Origin: Macromonas nakdongensis
Lineage (GTDB): Bacteria; Pseudomonadota; Gammaproteobacteria; Burkholderiales; Burkholderiaceae_C
DNA length: 64,000 nucleotides
Assembly: GCF_002837145.1 (NCBI RefSeq)
Contig: NZ_NWMV01000019.1
Location: 32,571-96,570, forward strand
Direction of reading: 5' to 3'
The notes below the pieces were generated by a model that saw nothing but the letters and a program-made list of their open reading frames with translations, searched no databases and was not told the origin of the DNA. The stretch's first letter is position 1; every line of letters starts with the position of its first letter. Positions 27,648-39,579 of this stretch are shown here, one piece after another. The translations under genes were made by a program, and so were the position numbers.

Positions 27648-28880
27648 ATGAAGTTCGTGTTGAAGACCCTCACCGCCACCGCCCTGCTGGCTTGCGCCCT
27701 CTCGGCGCAGGCGCAAAAGGGCGAGACGGTGAAGATCGCCCTGATCGACCCGCAGACCGGCCTGATGGGCCCGCTGGGCAACAACCAGATGCGCAGCTGG
27801 CAGTTCTTCGCCGAGAAGTTCAGCCAAAGCAACCCGGCCGGCGTCAAGTTCGAGTTGGTGGCGTTTGACAACAAGCTGAGCCCGGCCGAAAGCCTGACCG
27901 CGCTGCAGGCCGCCATCGACCAGGGCATCCGCTACGTCGCCCAGGGCAACGGCTCGTCGGTGGCCGGTGCGCTGATCGACGCCATCAACCGCCACAACAG
28001 CCGCAACCCGGGCAAAGAGGTGGTGTTCCTGAACTACGCCGCGGTGGACCCCGACTTCACCAACAGCAAGTGCAACTACTGGCACTTCCGCTTCGACGCC
28101 GACACCTCCATGAAGATGGAGGCGCTGACCACCTTCATGAAGGACCAGAAAGACGTTCAGAAGGTCTATCTGCTGAACCAGAACTACTCGCACGGCCACC
28201 AGGTGACCAAGTTCGCCAAGGAAAACCTCAAGCGCAAGCGCCCGGACGTGCAGATCGTCGGCGAGGACCTGCACCCGCTGGCCCAAGTGCGCGACTTTGC
28301 CCCGTACATCGCCAAGATCAAGGCCTCTGGCGCCGACACCGTGATCACCGGCAACTGGGGTTCCGACCTGGCGCTGCTGGTGAAGGCGGCCAACGAAGGT
28401 GGCTACACCGGCAAGTTCTACACCTACTACACCGGCGTGACGGGCACCCCCACCGCGCTGGGCCAGGGCGGTGCCGGCCGGGTGTTCCAGATCGCCTACC
28501 AGCACTACAACCTGGACGGTCCGATGAAGACCTGGAACACCGAGTTCAAGAAGCGCTTCAACGACGACATGTTCACCGGCTCCATCCCCAACGCCTACAC
28601 GGCGCTGGGTGAGGCCATGGCCAAGGCCAAGTCCACCGACCCGGTGAAGGTGGCCGCGGCGATGGAGGGGCTCAAGTACAAGGGCTTCAACGGTGAGGTC
28701 GAAATGCGCAAGACCGACCACCAACTGCAGCAGGCCCTGTTCCTGACCGTCTGGCAGAAGGCCGATGCGAAGTACCCGGTCAGCCCGGAGAACACCGGCA
28801 TGACCCTGGCCCCGGTGAAGGAATTCCCGGCCTACGTGGCCAGCACCCCGACCAGCTGCGACATGAAGCGTCCGCGCTGA
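27648..28880 (+). CDS. Liv-type ABC transporter, periplasmic substrate-binding protein
   Basis: This 410-residue periplasmic protein has a signal peptide (MKFVLKTLTATALLACALSAQA) and the type I binding-protein fold of the branched-chain amino acid group (KIALIDPQTGLMGPLGNNQ, YVAQGNGSSVAGALIDAIN, YLLNQNYSHGHQVTKFAKE, ADTVITGNWGSDLALLVKAA). The family also binds amides, urea, aromatic and fatty acids, so the substrate is not fixed by homology. AAGGAGA precedes the start. A strong hairpin with a short T-tract follows the gene, which could hold back transcription into the permeases and leave more binding protein than membrane complex. Confidence 0.93.
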   Translation: MKFVLKTLTATALLACALSAQAQKGETVKIALIDPQTGLMGPLGNNQMRSWQFFAEKFSQSNPAGVKFELVAFDNKLSPAESLTALQAAIDQGIRYVAQGNGSSVAGALIDAINRHNSRNPGKEVVFLNYAAVDPDFTNSKCNYWHFRFDADTSMKMEALTTFMKDQKDVQKVYLLNQNYSHGHQVTKFAKENLKRKRPDVQIVGEDLHPLAQVRDFAPYIAKIKASGADTVITGNWGSDLALLVKAANEGGYTGKFYTYYTGVTGTPTALGQGGAGRVFQIAYQHYNLDGPMKTWNTEFKKRFNDDMFTGSIPNAYTALGEAMAKAKSTDPVKVAAAMEGLKYKGFNGEVEMRKTDHQLQQALFLTVWQKADAKYPVSPENTGMTLAPVKEFPAYVASTPTSCDMKRPR

Positions 28881-28887
28881 CGCGCCC

Positions 28888-28933
28888 AGGGGCCGGCCCG
28901 GTGACAGCCGCCTGTCGGCCACCGGCCCCTTTT
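28888..28933 (+). terminator. Intercistronic hairpin, probable partial terminator
   Basis: AGGGGCCGG (28888-28896) pairs with CCGGCCCCT (28922-28930). An inner GACAG/CTGTC stem lies in the loop and TTT follows. It starts 8 bases after the binding-protein stop and about 105 bases before the permease start. The short T-tract suggests partial read-through. Confidence 0.65.
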
Positions 28934-29038
28934 CCATCCCCCAGTTTCGTTTGATTCGAGCGGTGCTTGTGCCTCGGTGCACAGGGCCAGGGGCCTGCTC
29001 GTCCTGAAGTTGGCCATTTGGCCGCGAAAGAAGGAACC

Positions 29039-30061
29039 ATGGAGTTCTTCATCATTTCCATGCTCAACGGTCTGAGTTACGGGCTGTTGCTGTTCATGCT
29101 GAGTTCGGGGCTCACGCTCATCTTCAGCATGATGGGTGTGCTCAATTTCGCGCACGCCAGTTTCTACATGGTCGGGGCCTACGTGGGCTACTCCATCGCC
29201 GAGGTGGTGGGCTTCTGGCCGGGCCTGGTCTTGGCGCCGCTGGTGGTCGGCGTGCTCGGGGCCCTGTTTGAAAAGCTGAGCCTGCGCAAGGTCCACAAAT
29301 ACGGCCACGTGCCCGAGTTGCTGATCACTTTCGGTCTGTCTTACGTGATCCTGGAACTGGTGCAACTGGTGTGGGGCCGCACGGCGGTGGAGTTCCGTCC
29401 GCCCGAGGTTTTGCAAGGCCCGGCCTTCACGCTGCTGAAAGACGCCGCGGGAGGCTTGGACCTGATCTGGGGGGTGGCCGCCCCCGAGCTGTGTGCCGCC
29501 GCTGGTGCGGTGTGCACGCCGTTCCCCGCCACCCGTGCCTTCATGATGCTGGTGGCCGTGGTGATGCTGGTCAGCCTGTGGTTGCTGATCACCCGCACCC
29601 GGGTGGGCCTGGTCATCCAGGCCGCGCTGACCCACCCCGAGATGGTGGAAAGCCTGGGCCACAACGTGCCGCGGGTGTTCATGATGGTGTTCGGCGCCGG
29701 CACCGGGCTGGCGGGCCTGGCCGGGGTGATCGGGGGCAGCACCTTCGTCACCGAACCGGCGATGGCGGCCACCCTGGGCTCGGTGATTTTTGTGGTGGTG
29801 GTGGTCGGCGGGATGGGATCGCTGTCGGGTGCCTTCCTGGCGTCGGTGCTGATCGGTGTGATCCAGACCTTCGCCGTGGCGCTGGACCACTCCTTCGTCA
29901 CCCTGGCACAGAACCTGGGGCTGACCCTGTCGGACGCGATGCGGGAGAACTCGGTGCTGCGGCTCACGCTGTCGCAGATCGCTCCGATCCTGCCCTACCT
30001 GTTCCTGGTGTTGATCCTGATTTTCCGGCCCAAGGGCCTGCTGGGCACCCGCGAATCCTGA
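29039..30061 (+). CDS. Liv-type ABC transporter, LivH-like permease
   Basis: The start at 29039 (MEFFIISMLNGLSYGLLLFM, with AAGGAA upstream) gives 340 residues; the frame is open for 24 more codons. About eight hydrophobic helices are seen with the family signatures GLTLIFSMMGVLNFAHASFYM and VVGGMGSLSGAFLAS. Residues 110-165 form a longer periplasmic or cytoplasmic loop with two Cys (ELCAAAGAVC), which is longer than in E. coli LivH. It pairs with the LivM-like permease 12 bases downstream. Confidence 0.93.
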   Translation: MEFFIISMLNGLSYGLLLFMLSSGLTLIFSMMGVLNFAHASFYMVGAYVGYSIAEVVGFWPGLVLAPLVVGVLGALFEKLSLRKVHKYGHVPELLITFGLSYVILELVQLVWGRTAVEFRPPEVLQGPAFTLLKDAAGGLDLIWGVAAPELCAAAGAVCTPFPATRAFMMLVAVVMLVSLWLLITRTRVGLVIQAALTHPEMVESLGHNVPRVFMMVFGAGTGLAGLAGVIGGSTFVTEPAMAATLGSVIFVVVVVGGMGSLSGAFLASVLIGVIQTFAVALDHSFVTLAQNLGLTLSDAMRENSVLRLTLSQIAPILPYLFLVLILIFRPKGLLGTRES

Positions 30062-30073
30062 GGCCGCACAACC

Positions 30074-31366
30074 ATGACAAGCACTTACTACCGTTTCAAA
30101 CCCTACAACGTGGGGCGCTGGGTGATCTGGACCCTGTTTGCCCTGGTGCTGCTGTGCGCGCCCCAGGTGTTCACCAGCAACCTGTCGGTCAGCATGCTGG
30201 CGCAGATGGGCATCGCCATCATCGCCTGCCTGTCGTACAACATCCTGCTGGGGCAGGGCGGCATGCTGAGCTTTGGCCACGCCGTCTACACCGGCCTGGG
30301 CTCCTACGTGGCCATTCACACCCTGCTGAAGGTGGCCGACGGCGTCTGGGGCGTGCCGGTCAGCCTGGTTCCGGTGATCGGGGGCCTGGCGGGCATGGCG
30401 TTTGCCGTGCTGTTCGGCTACGTGACGACCAAGAAATCGGGCACGCCGTTCGCCATGATCACCCTGGGCATGGCCGAACTGGTGTTTGCCATGTCGCTGA
30501 TGTTCTCGGAATTCTTCGGCGGCGAGGCCGGCATCACCGCCGACCGCATGGCGGGCGAGCCCTTCATGGGCCTGACTTTCGGGCCCAGCATCCAGGTGTA
30601 TTACCTGATCGCGGTCTACACCTTCGTGTGTGTGGCGCTGATGTTCGCCTTCACCCGCACGCCACTGGGGCGCATCCTCAACGCGGTGCGCGACAACCCG
30701 GAGCGGGTCGAGTTCATCGGCTACAACACCCAGAAGGTGCGATACCTGGCCTTCATCATCGCGGGCTTCTTCGCCGGCATTGCCGGCGGGCTGGGCGCGA
30801 TCCAGTTCGAGATCGTCACCGCCGAGGTGGTGGGGCCTGCGCGTTCCGGCGGCTACCTGCTGTTCACCTTCCTGGGCGGCGCCACCTTCTTCTTCGGTCC
30901 CATCATCGGCGGCGTGCTGATGGTGCTGGCCTTCGTGCTGCTGTCCGAGCTGACCAAGGCCTGGCTGCTGTACCTGGGGCTGGTGTTCCTGTTCATGGTG
31001 ATGTACGCGCCCGGCGGCATCGCCAGCCTGATCATGATGAACCTGCGCGTGGCTTCCTTCGGCCGCCTGCGCGAGCTGTGGGTGAGCTACCTGGCCCTGG
31101 CCGTGACCGGGCTGGTGGTGCTGCTGGGGGCCGGCGCCATGATCGAGATGGTTTACCACCTGCAGCTCAACAGCGCCATGGGCGACACCGTGCGCTTCCT
31201 GGGCATGGAGCTGCACGCGCAGCAGGGAACCAGCTGGTTTGGCGCGGCCTTCGTGGCCCTGACCGGCCTGGGCCTGTTCGAACTGACGCGCCAGCACTTC
31301 CTGCGGCACTGGGCCGAGATCCAGACCTACATTGAAAAAGAAATCAAACGCCGGGAGACGCACTGA
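30074..31366 (+). CDS. Liv-type ABC transporter, LivM-like permease
   Basis: The 430 residues form about ten hydrophobic helices. Family signatures are YNILLGQGGMLSFGHAVYTGLG, the cytoplasmic coupling region RTPLGRILNAVRDNPERVEFIGYN and AGFFAGIAGGLGAIQFEIVTAE. A longer C-terminal portion, with another helix pair and a charged tail ending EKEIKRRETH, goes beyond the core. The stop shares a base with the first ATPase start. Confidence 0.93.
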   Translation: MTSTYYRFKPYNVGRWVIWTLFALVLLCAPQVFTSNLSVSMLAQMGIAIIACLSYNILLGQGGMLSFGHAVYTGLGSYVAIHTLLKVADGVWGVPVSLVPVIGGLAGMAFAVLFGYVTTKKSGTPFAMITLGMAELVFAMSLMFSEFFGGEAGITADRMAGEPFMGLTFGPSIQVYYLIAVYTFVCVALMFAFTRTPLGRILNAVRDNPERVEFIGYNTQKVRYLAFIIAGFFAGIAGGLGAIQFEIVTAEVVGPARSGGYLLFTFLGGATFFFGPIIGGVLMVLAFVLLSELTKAWLLYLGLVFLFMVMYAPGGIASLIMMNLRVASFGRLRELWVSYLALAVTGLVVLLGAGAMIEMVYHLQLNSAMGDTVRFLGMELHAQQGTSWFGAAFVALTGLGLFELTRQHFLRHWAEIQTYIEKEIKRRETH

Positions 31367-32148
31367 TGAGCACCCCTTACGCCCTCGAATTGAAAGACCT
31401 GCGCAAGCGTTTCGGCAAGACCGAGATCATCCGTGGCGCCAACCTGGCCGTGCAGGCCGGCGAACGGGTGGCCATCATCGGGCCGAACGGGGCGGGCAAG
31501 TCCACCCTGTTCAACCTGATCAGTGGCCGCTTCGAGCCCACCAGCGGTGAGGTGCTGCTCAACGGCGAGCCGATCCAGGGCAAGAAGCCCTTCGAGATCA
31601 ACCGCCTGGGCCTGAGCCGCAGTTTCCAGATCACCAACATTTTCCCCAAGCTGAGCGTGTTCGAGAACCTGCGCTGTGGCGTGCTGTGGAGCCTGGGTTA
31701 TCGCTACACCTTTCTCAAGTTTCTGGCCAACCTGGACGACGCCAACGAACGCGCCGAGGAACTGCTGCACATGATCCGCCTGGACAAGAAGCGCGACGTG
31801 CTGGGCGTGAACCTGACCTACGCCGAGCAGCGTGCGCTGGAAATCGGCGTGACCATTGCCGGCGGGGCCAACGTGATCCTGCTGGACGAGCCGACCGCGG
31901 GCATGAGCAAGAGCGAGACGGCACGCTTCATCGACCTGATCCGCGAGGTGACGGTGGGCAAGACCCTGTTGACGGTGGAGCACGACATGGGCGTGGTGTT
32001 CGGCCTGGCCGACAAGATCGCGGTGGTGGTGTATGGCGAGGTGATCGCCTTCGACACGCCGGAAGCGGTGCGCGCCAACCCCCGGGTGCAGGAGGCCTAC
32101 CTGGGCTCGGTGCTGGCCGAAGAACAAGCCGCGGCAGCGGGACACTGA
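31366..32148 (+). CDS. Liv-type ABC transporter, LivG-like ATPase
   Basis: This 260-residue ATPase has a normal Walker A (GPNGAGKSTLFNLISG), the Q-loop in RSFQITNIFPKLSVFENL, a signature region LTYAEQRALEIGVTIA that departs from the usual LSGGQ, Walker B VILLDEPTAGMSK and the switch His in TVEHDMGVVFGLADK. The C-terminus (AYLGS) is that of LivG proteins. It overlaps the permease stop by one base. The degenerate signature motif, with Tyr-Ala-Glu where Ser-Gly-Gly is usual, is worth noting beside the altered P-loop of its partner. Confidence 0.92.
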   Translation: MSTPYALELKDLRKRFGKTEIIRGANLAVQAGERVAIIGPNGAGKSTLFNLISGRFEPTSGEVLLNGEPIQGKKPFEINRLGLSRSFQITNIFPKLSVFENLRCGVLWSLGYRYTFLKFLANLDDANERAEELLHMIRLDKKRDVLGVNLTYAEQRALEIGVTIAGGANVILLDEPTAGMSKSETARFIDLIREVTVGKTLLTVEHDMGVVFGLADKIAVVVYGEVIAFDTPEAVRANPRVQEAYLGSVLAEEQAAAAGH

Positions 32149-32166
32149 CAAGGCGGAGCGACACAC

Positions 32167-32862
32167 ATGCTGGCAATTCAAAACCTGCACGCCTACTACG
32201 GCAAAAGCCACGTGCTGCACGGGGTGCATTTCAACGTGGGTCAGGGCGAGATCGTCGCCCTGCTGGGGCGCAACGGCTCGGGCCGTTCGACCACGGCCAA
32301 GGCCATCATGGGCCTGGTCGATTGCGAGGGTGACATCGCTTGGAAGGGGCAGCCCATCCGCGGCAAAAAGCCGTTCGAGGTGGCGCACTTGGGGCTGGGC
32401 TACGTGCCGGAAAACCGTGAGATCTTCCCCAAGCTCACCGTGCACCAGAACCTGATGCTGGGCGAAAAGTCCGGGGCCAAGAACAGCCGCTGGAGTTTCG
32501 ACGACATGTACGCCATGTTCCCGCGCCTGAAGGAGCGCCAGCACACCGAGGCCGGCGTGATGTCGGGCGGCGAGCAGCAGATGCTGACGCTGTGCCGCAC
32601 CCTGATGGGCGACCCGGACCTGATCATCATCGACGAGCCGACCGAAGGCCTGGCACCGAAGATCGTGGAGCTGGTGGGCGAGTACCTGCAGCGGCTGAAA
32701 GCGCGTGGCATTTCGGTGCTGCTGATCGAGCAGAAGCTGACCATTGCCCTGAACATTTCGGACCGTGCCCTGGTGATGGGGCACGGCAGCATCGTGTTCG
32801 ACGACACGCCTGCGGCGCTCAAGGCCAACCCTTACGTCCGCAAGGAATGGCTGGAGGTGTGA
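32167..32862 (+). CDS. Liv-type ABC transporter, LivF-like ATPase with Arg in the P-loop
   Basis: The 231 residues have the LivF pattern (MLAIQNLHAYYGKSHVLHGV, LGLGYVPENREIFPKLTVHQNLMLGE, MSGGEQQMLTLCRTLMGDPDLIIIDEPTEGLAP). The Walker A reads GRNGSGRST, so the Lys that contacts the ATP phosphates is Arg (codon CGT at 32284-32286). The signature MSGGEQQ and Walker B are normal. Its partner ATPase has the opposite arrangement (good P-loop, degenerate signature), so the heterodimer may have one working ATP site. This fits asymmetric ABC transporters and is inference. Confidence 0.92.
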   Translation: MLAIQNLHAYYGKSHVLHGVHFNVGQGEIVALLGRNGSGRSTTAKAIMGLVDCEGDIAWKGQPIRGKKPFEVAHLGLGYVPENREIFPKLTVHQNLMLGEKSGAKNSRWSFDDMYAMFPRLKERQHTEAGVMSGGEQQMLTLCRTLMGDPDLIIIDEPTEGLAPKIVELVGEYLQRLKARGISVLLIEQKLTIALNISDRALVMGHGSIVFDDTPAALKANPYVRKEWLEV

Positions 32863-32935
32863 CGGCCCTGTCGCCCGCACGACTGTTGGCGCGGGTGACA
32901 GACAAACAGGCGACAGCTGCCTGCGCACCGATCCC

Positions 32936-32963
32936 TAGAATCCATAGAAGCGAACGGTCGTTC
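32936..32963 (+). promoter_or_regulatory. Candidate promoter and TetR-type operator of the beta-oxidation genes
   Basis: TAGAAT at 32936-32941 is a reasonable -10. Ten bases further, GAACGGTCGTTC (32952-32963) has perfect 5-bp arms around GT, the shape of operators bound by TetR-family repressors of acyl-CoA genes. Its place over the expected transcription start suits repression. The -35 is not obvious. No TetR gene lies in the window. Confidence 0.5.
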
Positions 32964-33012
32964 TTTTTTTGAAGGCCGGCGCCCCACCTGAACGCGCACC
33001 CGAGGAGACCCC

Positions 33013-35136
<2,124 letters not shown>

Positions 35137-35174
35137 AGCCCGAGCGGACCCACCGGAACACCAAGGACACCACC

Positions 35175-36350
<1,176 letters not shown>

Positions 36351-36363
36351 CGACGGAGTGAGC

Positions 36364-38217
36364 ATGTCTCTGCGCCCCACCGTCGATTTTCTGCTGTACG
36401 ACTGGCTGGGGGCGCAGACCCTCAGCGAGCGTGAGCGTTTCGCGGACCACAGCCGCGAAACCTTCGAGGCCGTGCTGGACACCTGCGAGCGCATCGCCCG
36501 CGACAAGTACGCGCCCTTCAACCGCCTGGTGGACACCCAGGAGCCGCACTTCGACGGCGAGCACGTGATCCTGCCGCAGGCGACCAAAGACGCCTGGGAC
36601 GCCTATGCCGAATCGGGCATGCTGAGCGCGGCGCAGGATTACGCCCTCGGCGGCATGCAGTTGCCCTACACCGTGGAGGCCGCGGGCAACGCCTTTTTTG
36701 CCATGGCTTCGGTCAGCATCGGGGCCGGCATGCTCAGCGTGGGCAACGCCAACCTGCTGATGGCGCACGGCTCTCCGCTGCAGCGCGAGGTGTTCGCGCT
36801 CAACACCTTCAGCGGGCGCTTTTCCGGCACCATGTGCCTGAGCGAGCCGCAGGCGGGTTCGAGCTTGAGCGACGTGGCCACCCGCGCCGTGCCCGACGGT
36901 GACGGCTTCGAGGCCGACCCGCTGGGCCCGCGCTACCGCCTGCGCGGCAACAAGATGTGGATTTCGGCCGGCGAACACGAGTTGACCGAGAACATCGTCC
37001 ACCTGGTGCTGGCCAAAATCCCAGGGCCGGACGGCAAGCTGCCGCCCGGCGTCAAGGGCATTTCGCTGTTCATCGTGCCGAAAAAGCTGGTGGATACGCA
37101 AGGCCAACTCACCGGGGTGCGCAACGACGTGGCCCTGGCCGGCTTGAACCACAAGTGCGGCTGGCGCGGCACCACCAACACCTTGCTCAACTTTGGCGAG
37201 GGCAAGTTTCCGGTGCAGGGCGCCGGTGTGGGCGCGGGGCTGGACGGGCAGGGCGCCGGGGCCGTGGGCTACCTGGTGGGCGAGCCGGGCAAGGGCCTGG
37301 GCTATATGTTCCACATGATGAACGAGGCCCGCATAGGCGTGGGCATGGCCGCCACCATGCTGGGCATGGCCGGTTACCACGCCAGCCTGGACTACGCCAA
37401 AAACCGGCCGCAGGGCCGACCCATGAGCGCCGGTGGCAAAGACGCCACCCAGCCCCAGGTGCGCATCATCGAGCACGCCGACGTCAAGCGCATGCTGCTG
37501 GCCCAGAAGGCCTATTGCGAAGGCGCCCTGGCGCTGGAGCTGTACTGCGCCCGCCTGGTGGACGAACAGCACACCGGCGCGCCCGAAGCGGCCGACGACG
37601 CCCGCCTGCTGCTGGAGGTGCTGACACCCATTGCCAAGAGCTGGCCGAGCGAGTGGTGCCTGGAGGCCAACAGCCTGGCCATCCAGGTGCACGGCGGCTA
37701 CGGCTACACCCGCGACTTCCCGGTGGAGCAGTACTGGCGCGACAACCGCTTGAACATGATCCACGAGGGCACCCACGGCATCCAGGGCATGGACCTGCTG
37801 GGCCGCAAAGTGTTGATGGAAAACGGCAAGGGCCTGCAACGGTTGGCCGGGCGCATGCAGGCCACCATCGAGCGCGCCATCCAGCAACCGGCCCTGGCAC
37901 TGCACGCCAACGCCCTGGCGCAGGCCTTGCAGCAAGTCGGTGCCGCCACGAAGGCGGCGTGGGCCACGGGCCAGCCCGCCGAGGCCCTGGCCAATGCCGT
38001 GCCCTACATGCAGGCCTTTGGCCACACCGTGCTGGCCTGGGTCTGGCTGGACGTGGCTTTGGCCGCCCAGCAAGCCGCCGCAGATGCCGCACAACAAGGC
38101 CGCCTGGCCGCCTGCCGCTACTTCTTCCACTACGAGCTGCCCAAGATCGGGGCCTGGCTGCAGGTGGTGTCGCAACGCGACATGACCTGCGCCGAACTGC
38201 CGGAGGCGGCTTTCTGA
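36364..38217 (+). CDS. Long acyl-CoA dehydrogenase, DmdC-like subgroup
   Basis: At 617 residues this is longer than the usual 380-residue acyl-CoA dehydrogenases. It has an extra N-terminal segment (PTVDFLLYDWLGAQTLSE), the FAD/substrate domains (TMCLSEPQAGSSLSDV, KMWISAGEHELTE), the catalytic Glu in MIHEGTHGIQGMDLLGRKV and a C-terminal extra helical domain of about 130 residues. This architecture is that of 3-methylthiopropanoyl-CoA dehydrogenase and related enzymes. It would make the enoyl-CoA for the hydratase upstream. The ATG at 36364 has a GGAG site in CGACGGAGTGAGC. Confidence 0.93.
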   Translation: MSLRPTVDFLLYDWLGAQTLSERERFADHSRETFEAVLDTCERIARDKYAPFNRLVDTQEPHFDGEHVILPQATKDAWDAYAESGMLSAAQDYALGGMQLPYTVEAAGNAFFAMASVSIGAGMLSVGNANLLMAHGSPLQREVFALNTFSGRFSGTMCLSEPQAGSSLSDVATRAVPDGDGFEADPLGPRYRLRGNKMWISAGEHELTENIVHLVLAKIPGPDGKLPPGVKGISLFIVPKKLVDTQGQLTGVRNDVALAGLNHKCGWRGTTNTLLNFGEGKFPVQGAGVGAGLDGQGAGAVGYLVGEPGKGLGYMFHMMNEARIGVGMAATMLGMAGYHASLDYAKNRPQGRPMSAGGKDATQPQVRIIEHADVKRMLLAQKAYCEGALALELYCARLVDEQHTGAPEAADDARLLLEVLTPIAKSWPSEWCLEANSLAIQVHGGYGYTRDFPVEQYWRDNRLNMIHEGTHGIQGMDLLGRKVLMENGKGLQRLAGRMQATIERAIQQPALALHANALAQALQQVGAATKAAWATGQPAEALANAVPYMQAFGHTVLAWVWLDVALAAQQAAADAAQQGRLAACRYFFHYELPKIGAWLQVVSQRDMTCAELPEAAF

Positions 38218-38235
38218 ACCCACGGACACGCACAC

Positions 38236-39027
38236 ATGACACGCACCATCCAACAACTGTTTGACCTCAACGGAAAAGTGGCCCTGGTCACCGGCGGCTC
38301 GCGCGGCCTGGGCTTGCAGATGGCCCACGCCCTGGGCGAGGCCGGCGCCAAAATCATGCTCAGCGCGCGCAAGGCCGACGAACTGGAAGCCGCCGTGCAG
38401 GAACTGCAGGCCGCCGGCATCGACGCGCGCTGGATCGCCGCCGACTGCGCCAAGGAGGCCGACATCCACCGCCTGGGCGCCGAAACCCTGGAACGCCTGG
38501 GCGACGTGGACATCCTCGTCAACAACGCCGGCGCCGCCTGGGGCGCCCCGGCCGAGGACCACCCGATCGACGCCTGGGACAAGGTGATGAACCTGAATGT
38601 GCGCGGCTACTTCCTGCTGAGCCAGTACCTGGCCAAGCACAGCATGATCGCGCGCCGCCGCGGCAGCATCGTCAACATCGCCTCCATCGCCGGGCTGGGC
38701 GGCAACCCGCGCGGCATGAACACCATCGCCTACAACACCTCCAAGGGCGCGGTCATCAACTTCACCCGGGCGCTGGCGGCTGAGTGGGGCCCGCACGGCA
38801 TCCGCGTCAACGCCATCTGCCCGGGCTTTTTCCCGAGCAAGATGACGCAGGGCACGCTGGAAGCGCTGGGCGAGGACAAGATGGCCGCCGGCGCACCGTT
38901 GGGCCGCCTGGGCGACGACGAAGACCTGAAGGGCCTGACGCTGCTGTACGCTTCCGACGCGGGCAAGCACATCACCGGCCAGTGGCTCGCGGTGGATGGT
39001 GGCGTGAGCATCGTCACCGGTGGCTGA
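38236..39027 (+). CDS. Short-chain dehydrogenase/reductase
   Basis: The 263-residue SDR has the cofactor motif TGGSRGLGLQ at the start of the fold, NNAG, the catalytic Ser in NIASIAGLGG and the YxxxK pair in YNTSKGA. The C-terminus ends with GQWLAVDGGVSIVTGG, typical of FabG-like classical SDRs. The Arg after TGGS favours NADP(H) (inference). It lies 18 bases after the acyl-CoA dehydrogenase and may reduce or oxidise a 3-hydroxy or 3-oxo intermediate in the same route. Confidence 0.92.
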   Translation: MTRTIQQLFDLNGKVALVTGGSRGLGLQMAHALGEAGAKIMLSARKADELEAAVQELQAAGIDARWIAADCAKEADIHRLGAETLERLGDVDILVNNAGAAWGAPAEDHPIDAWDKVMNLNVRGYFLLSQYLAKHSMIARRRGSIVNIASIAGLGGNPRGMNTIAYNTSKGAVINFTRALAAEWGPHGIRVNAICPGFFPSKMTQGTLEALGEDKMAAGAPLGRLGDDEDLKGLTLLYASDAGKHITGQWLAVDGGVSIVTGG

Positions 39028-39039
39028 CAGGAGCACGGT

Positions 39040-39477
39040 TTGGAATTTCAGGTACACATCCCCTTTGTCGCCCACCTGGGCTTTGCACTGCAGCGTTGGG
39101 CCGACGGCGAGGCTGAGATCACCTACGACCCGGCGCCCGAGCACCTGAACTCGTTCAGCGTGGTGCACGGCGGCGCCAGCATGACCTTGCTCGACGTGGT
39201 CATGGCCCACGCCGCGCGCAGCGTGCAGACCGACATGGGGTGCGTCACCATCGAAATGAAAACCAGCTTCATGCAGGCCGCGCGCGGCCCGCTGCGCGCC
39301 ACCGGGCGCCTGCTGCACCGCACCCCCACCATGGCCTTCACCGAAGGCCACGTGTTTGACGCGCAGGGCAAGCTCTGCGCCCACGCCTCGGGCACGTTCA
39401 AGTACGTCAAGCGCCTGCCCGTGGGTGCGAGGGAAAGCCAGCCGCTCAACGGCCCGGCCGGCATTTCCACCGATTGA
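39040..39477 (+). CDS. Hotdog-fold thioesterase, PaaI family (TTG start)
   Basis: The 145-residue hotdog protein has the family active-site string LNSFSVVHGGASMTLLDVVMAHA, with the Asn, His-Gly-Gly and Asp expected, and EMKTSFMQAARGPLRATGRLLH. The start is TTG at 39040: an AGGAG site ends 6 bases before it and the frame has no good ATG near. It would free CoA from a dead-end or end-product acyl-CoA of this pathway (inference). It begins 12 bases after the SDR stop. Confidence 0.9.
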   Translation: MEFQVHIPFVAHLGFALQRWADGEAEITYDPAPEHLNSFSVVHGGASMTLLDVVMAHAARSVQTDMGCVTIEMKTSFMQAARGPLRATGRLLHRTPTMAFTEGHVFDAQGKLCAHASGTFKYVKRLPVGARESQPLNGPAGISTD

Positions 39478-39579
39478 GGCCCCCAGGGCCGTTCCGCCGT
39501 CCGCCTGACCGGGCCCGTCCCGCAGGCCTGTCTTTTGATTGAACCCACATGGGCGGCCCAGCCGCCACAGGAGACCCAC

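Noticed and set aside
27648..32862. Leucine/isoleucine/valine transporter
   Set aside because: Family membership alone does not set the substrate, and the neighbours are beta-oxidation genes.
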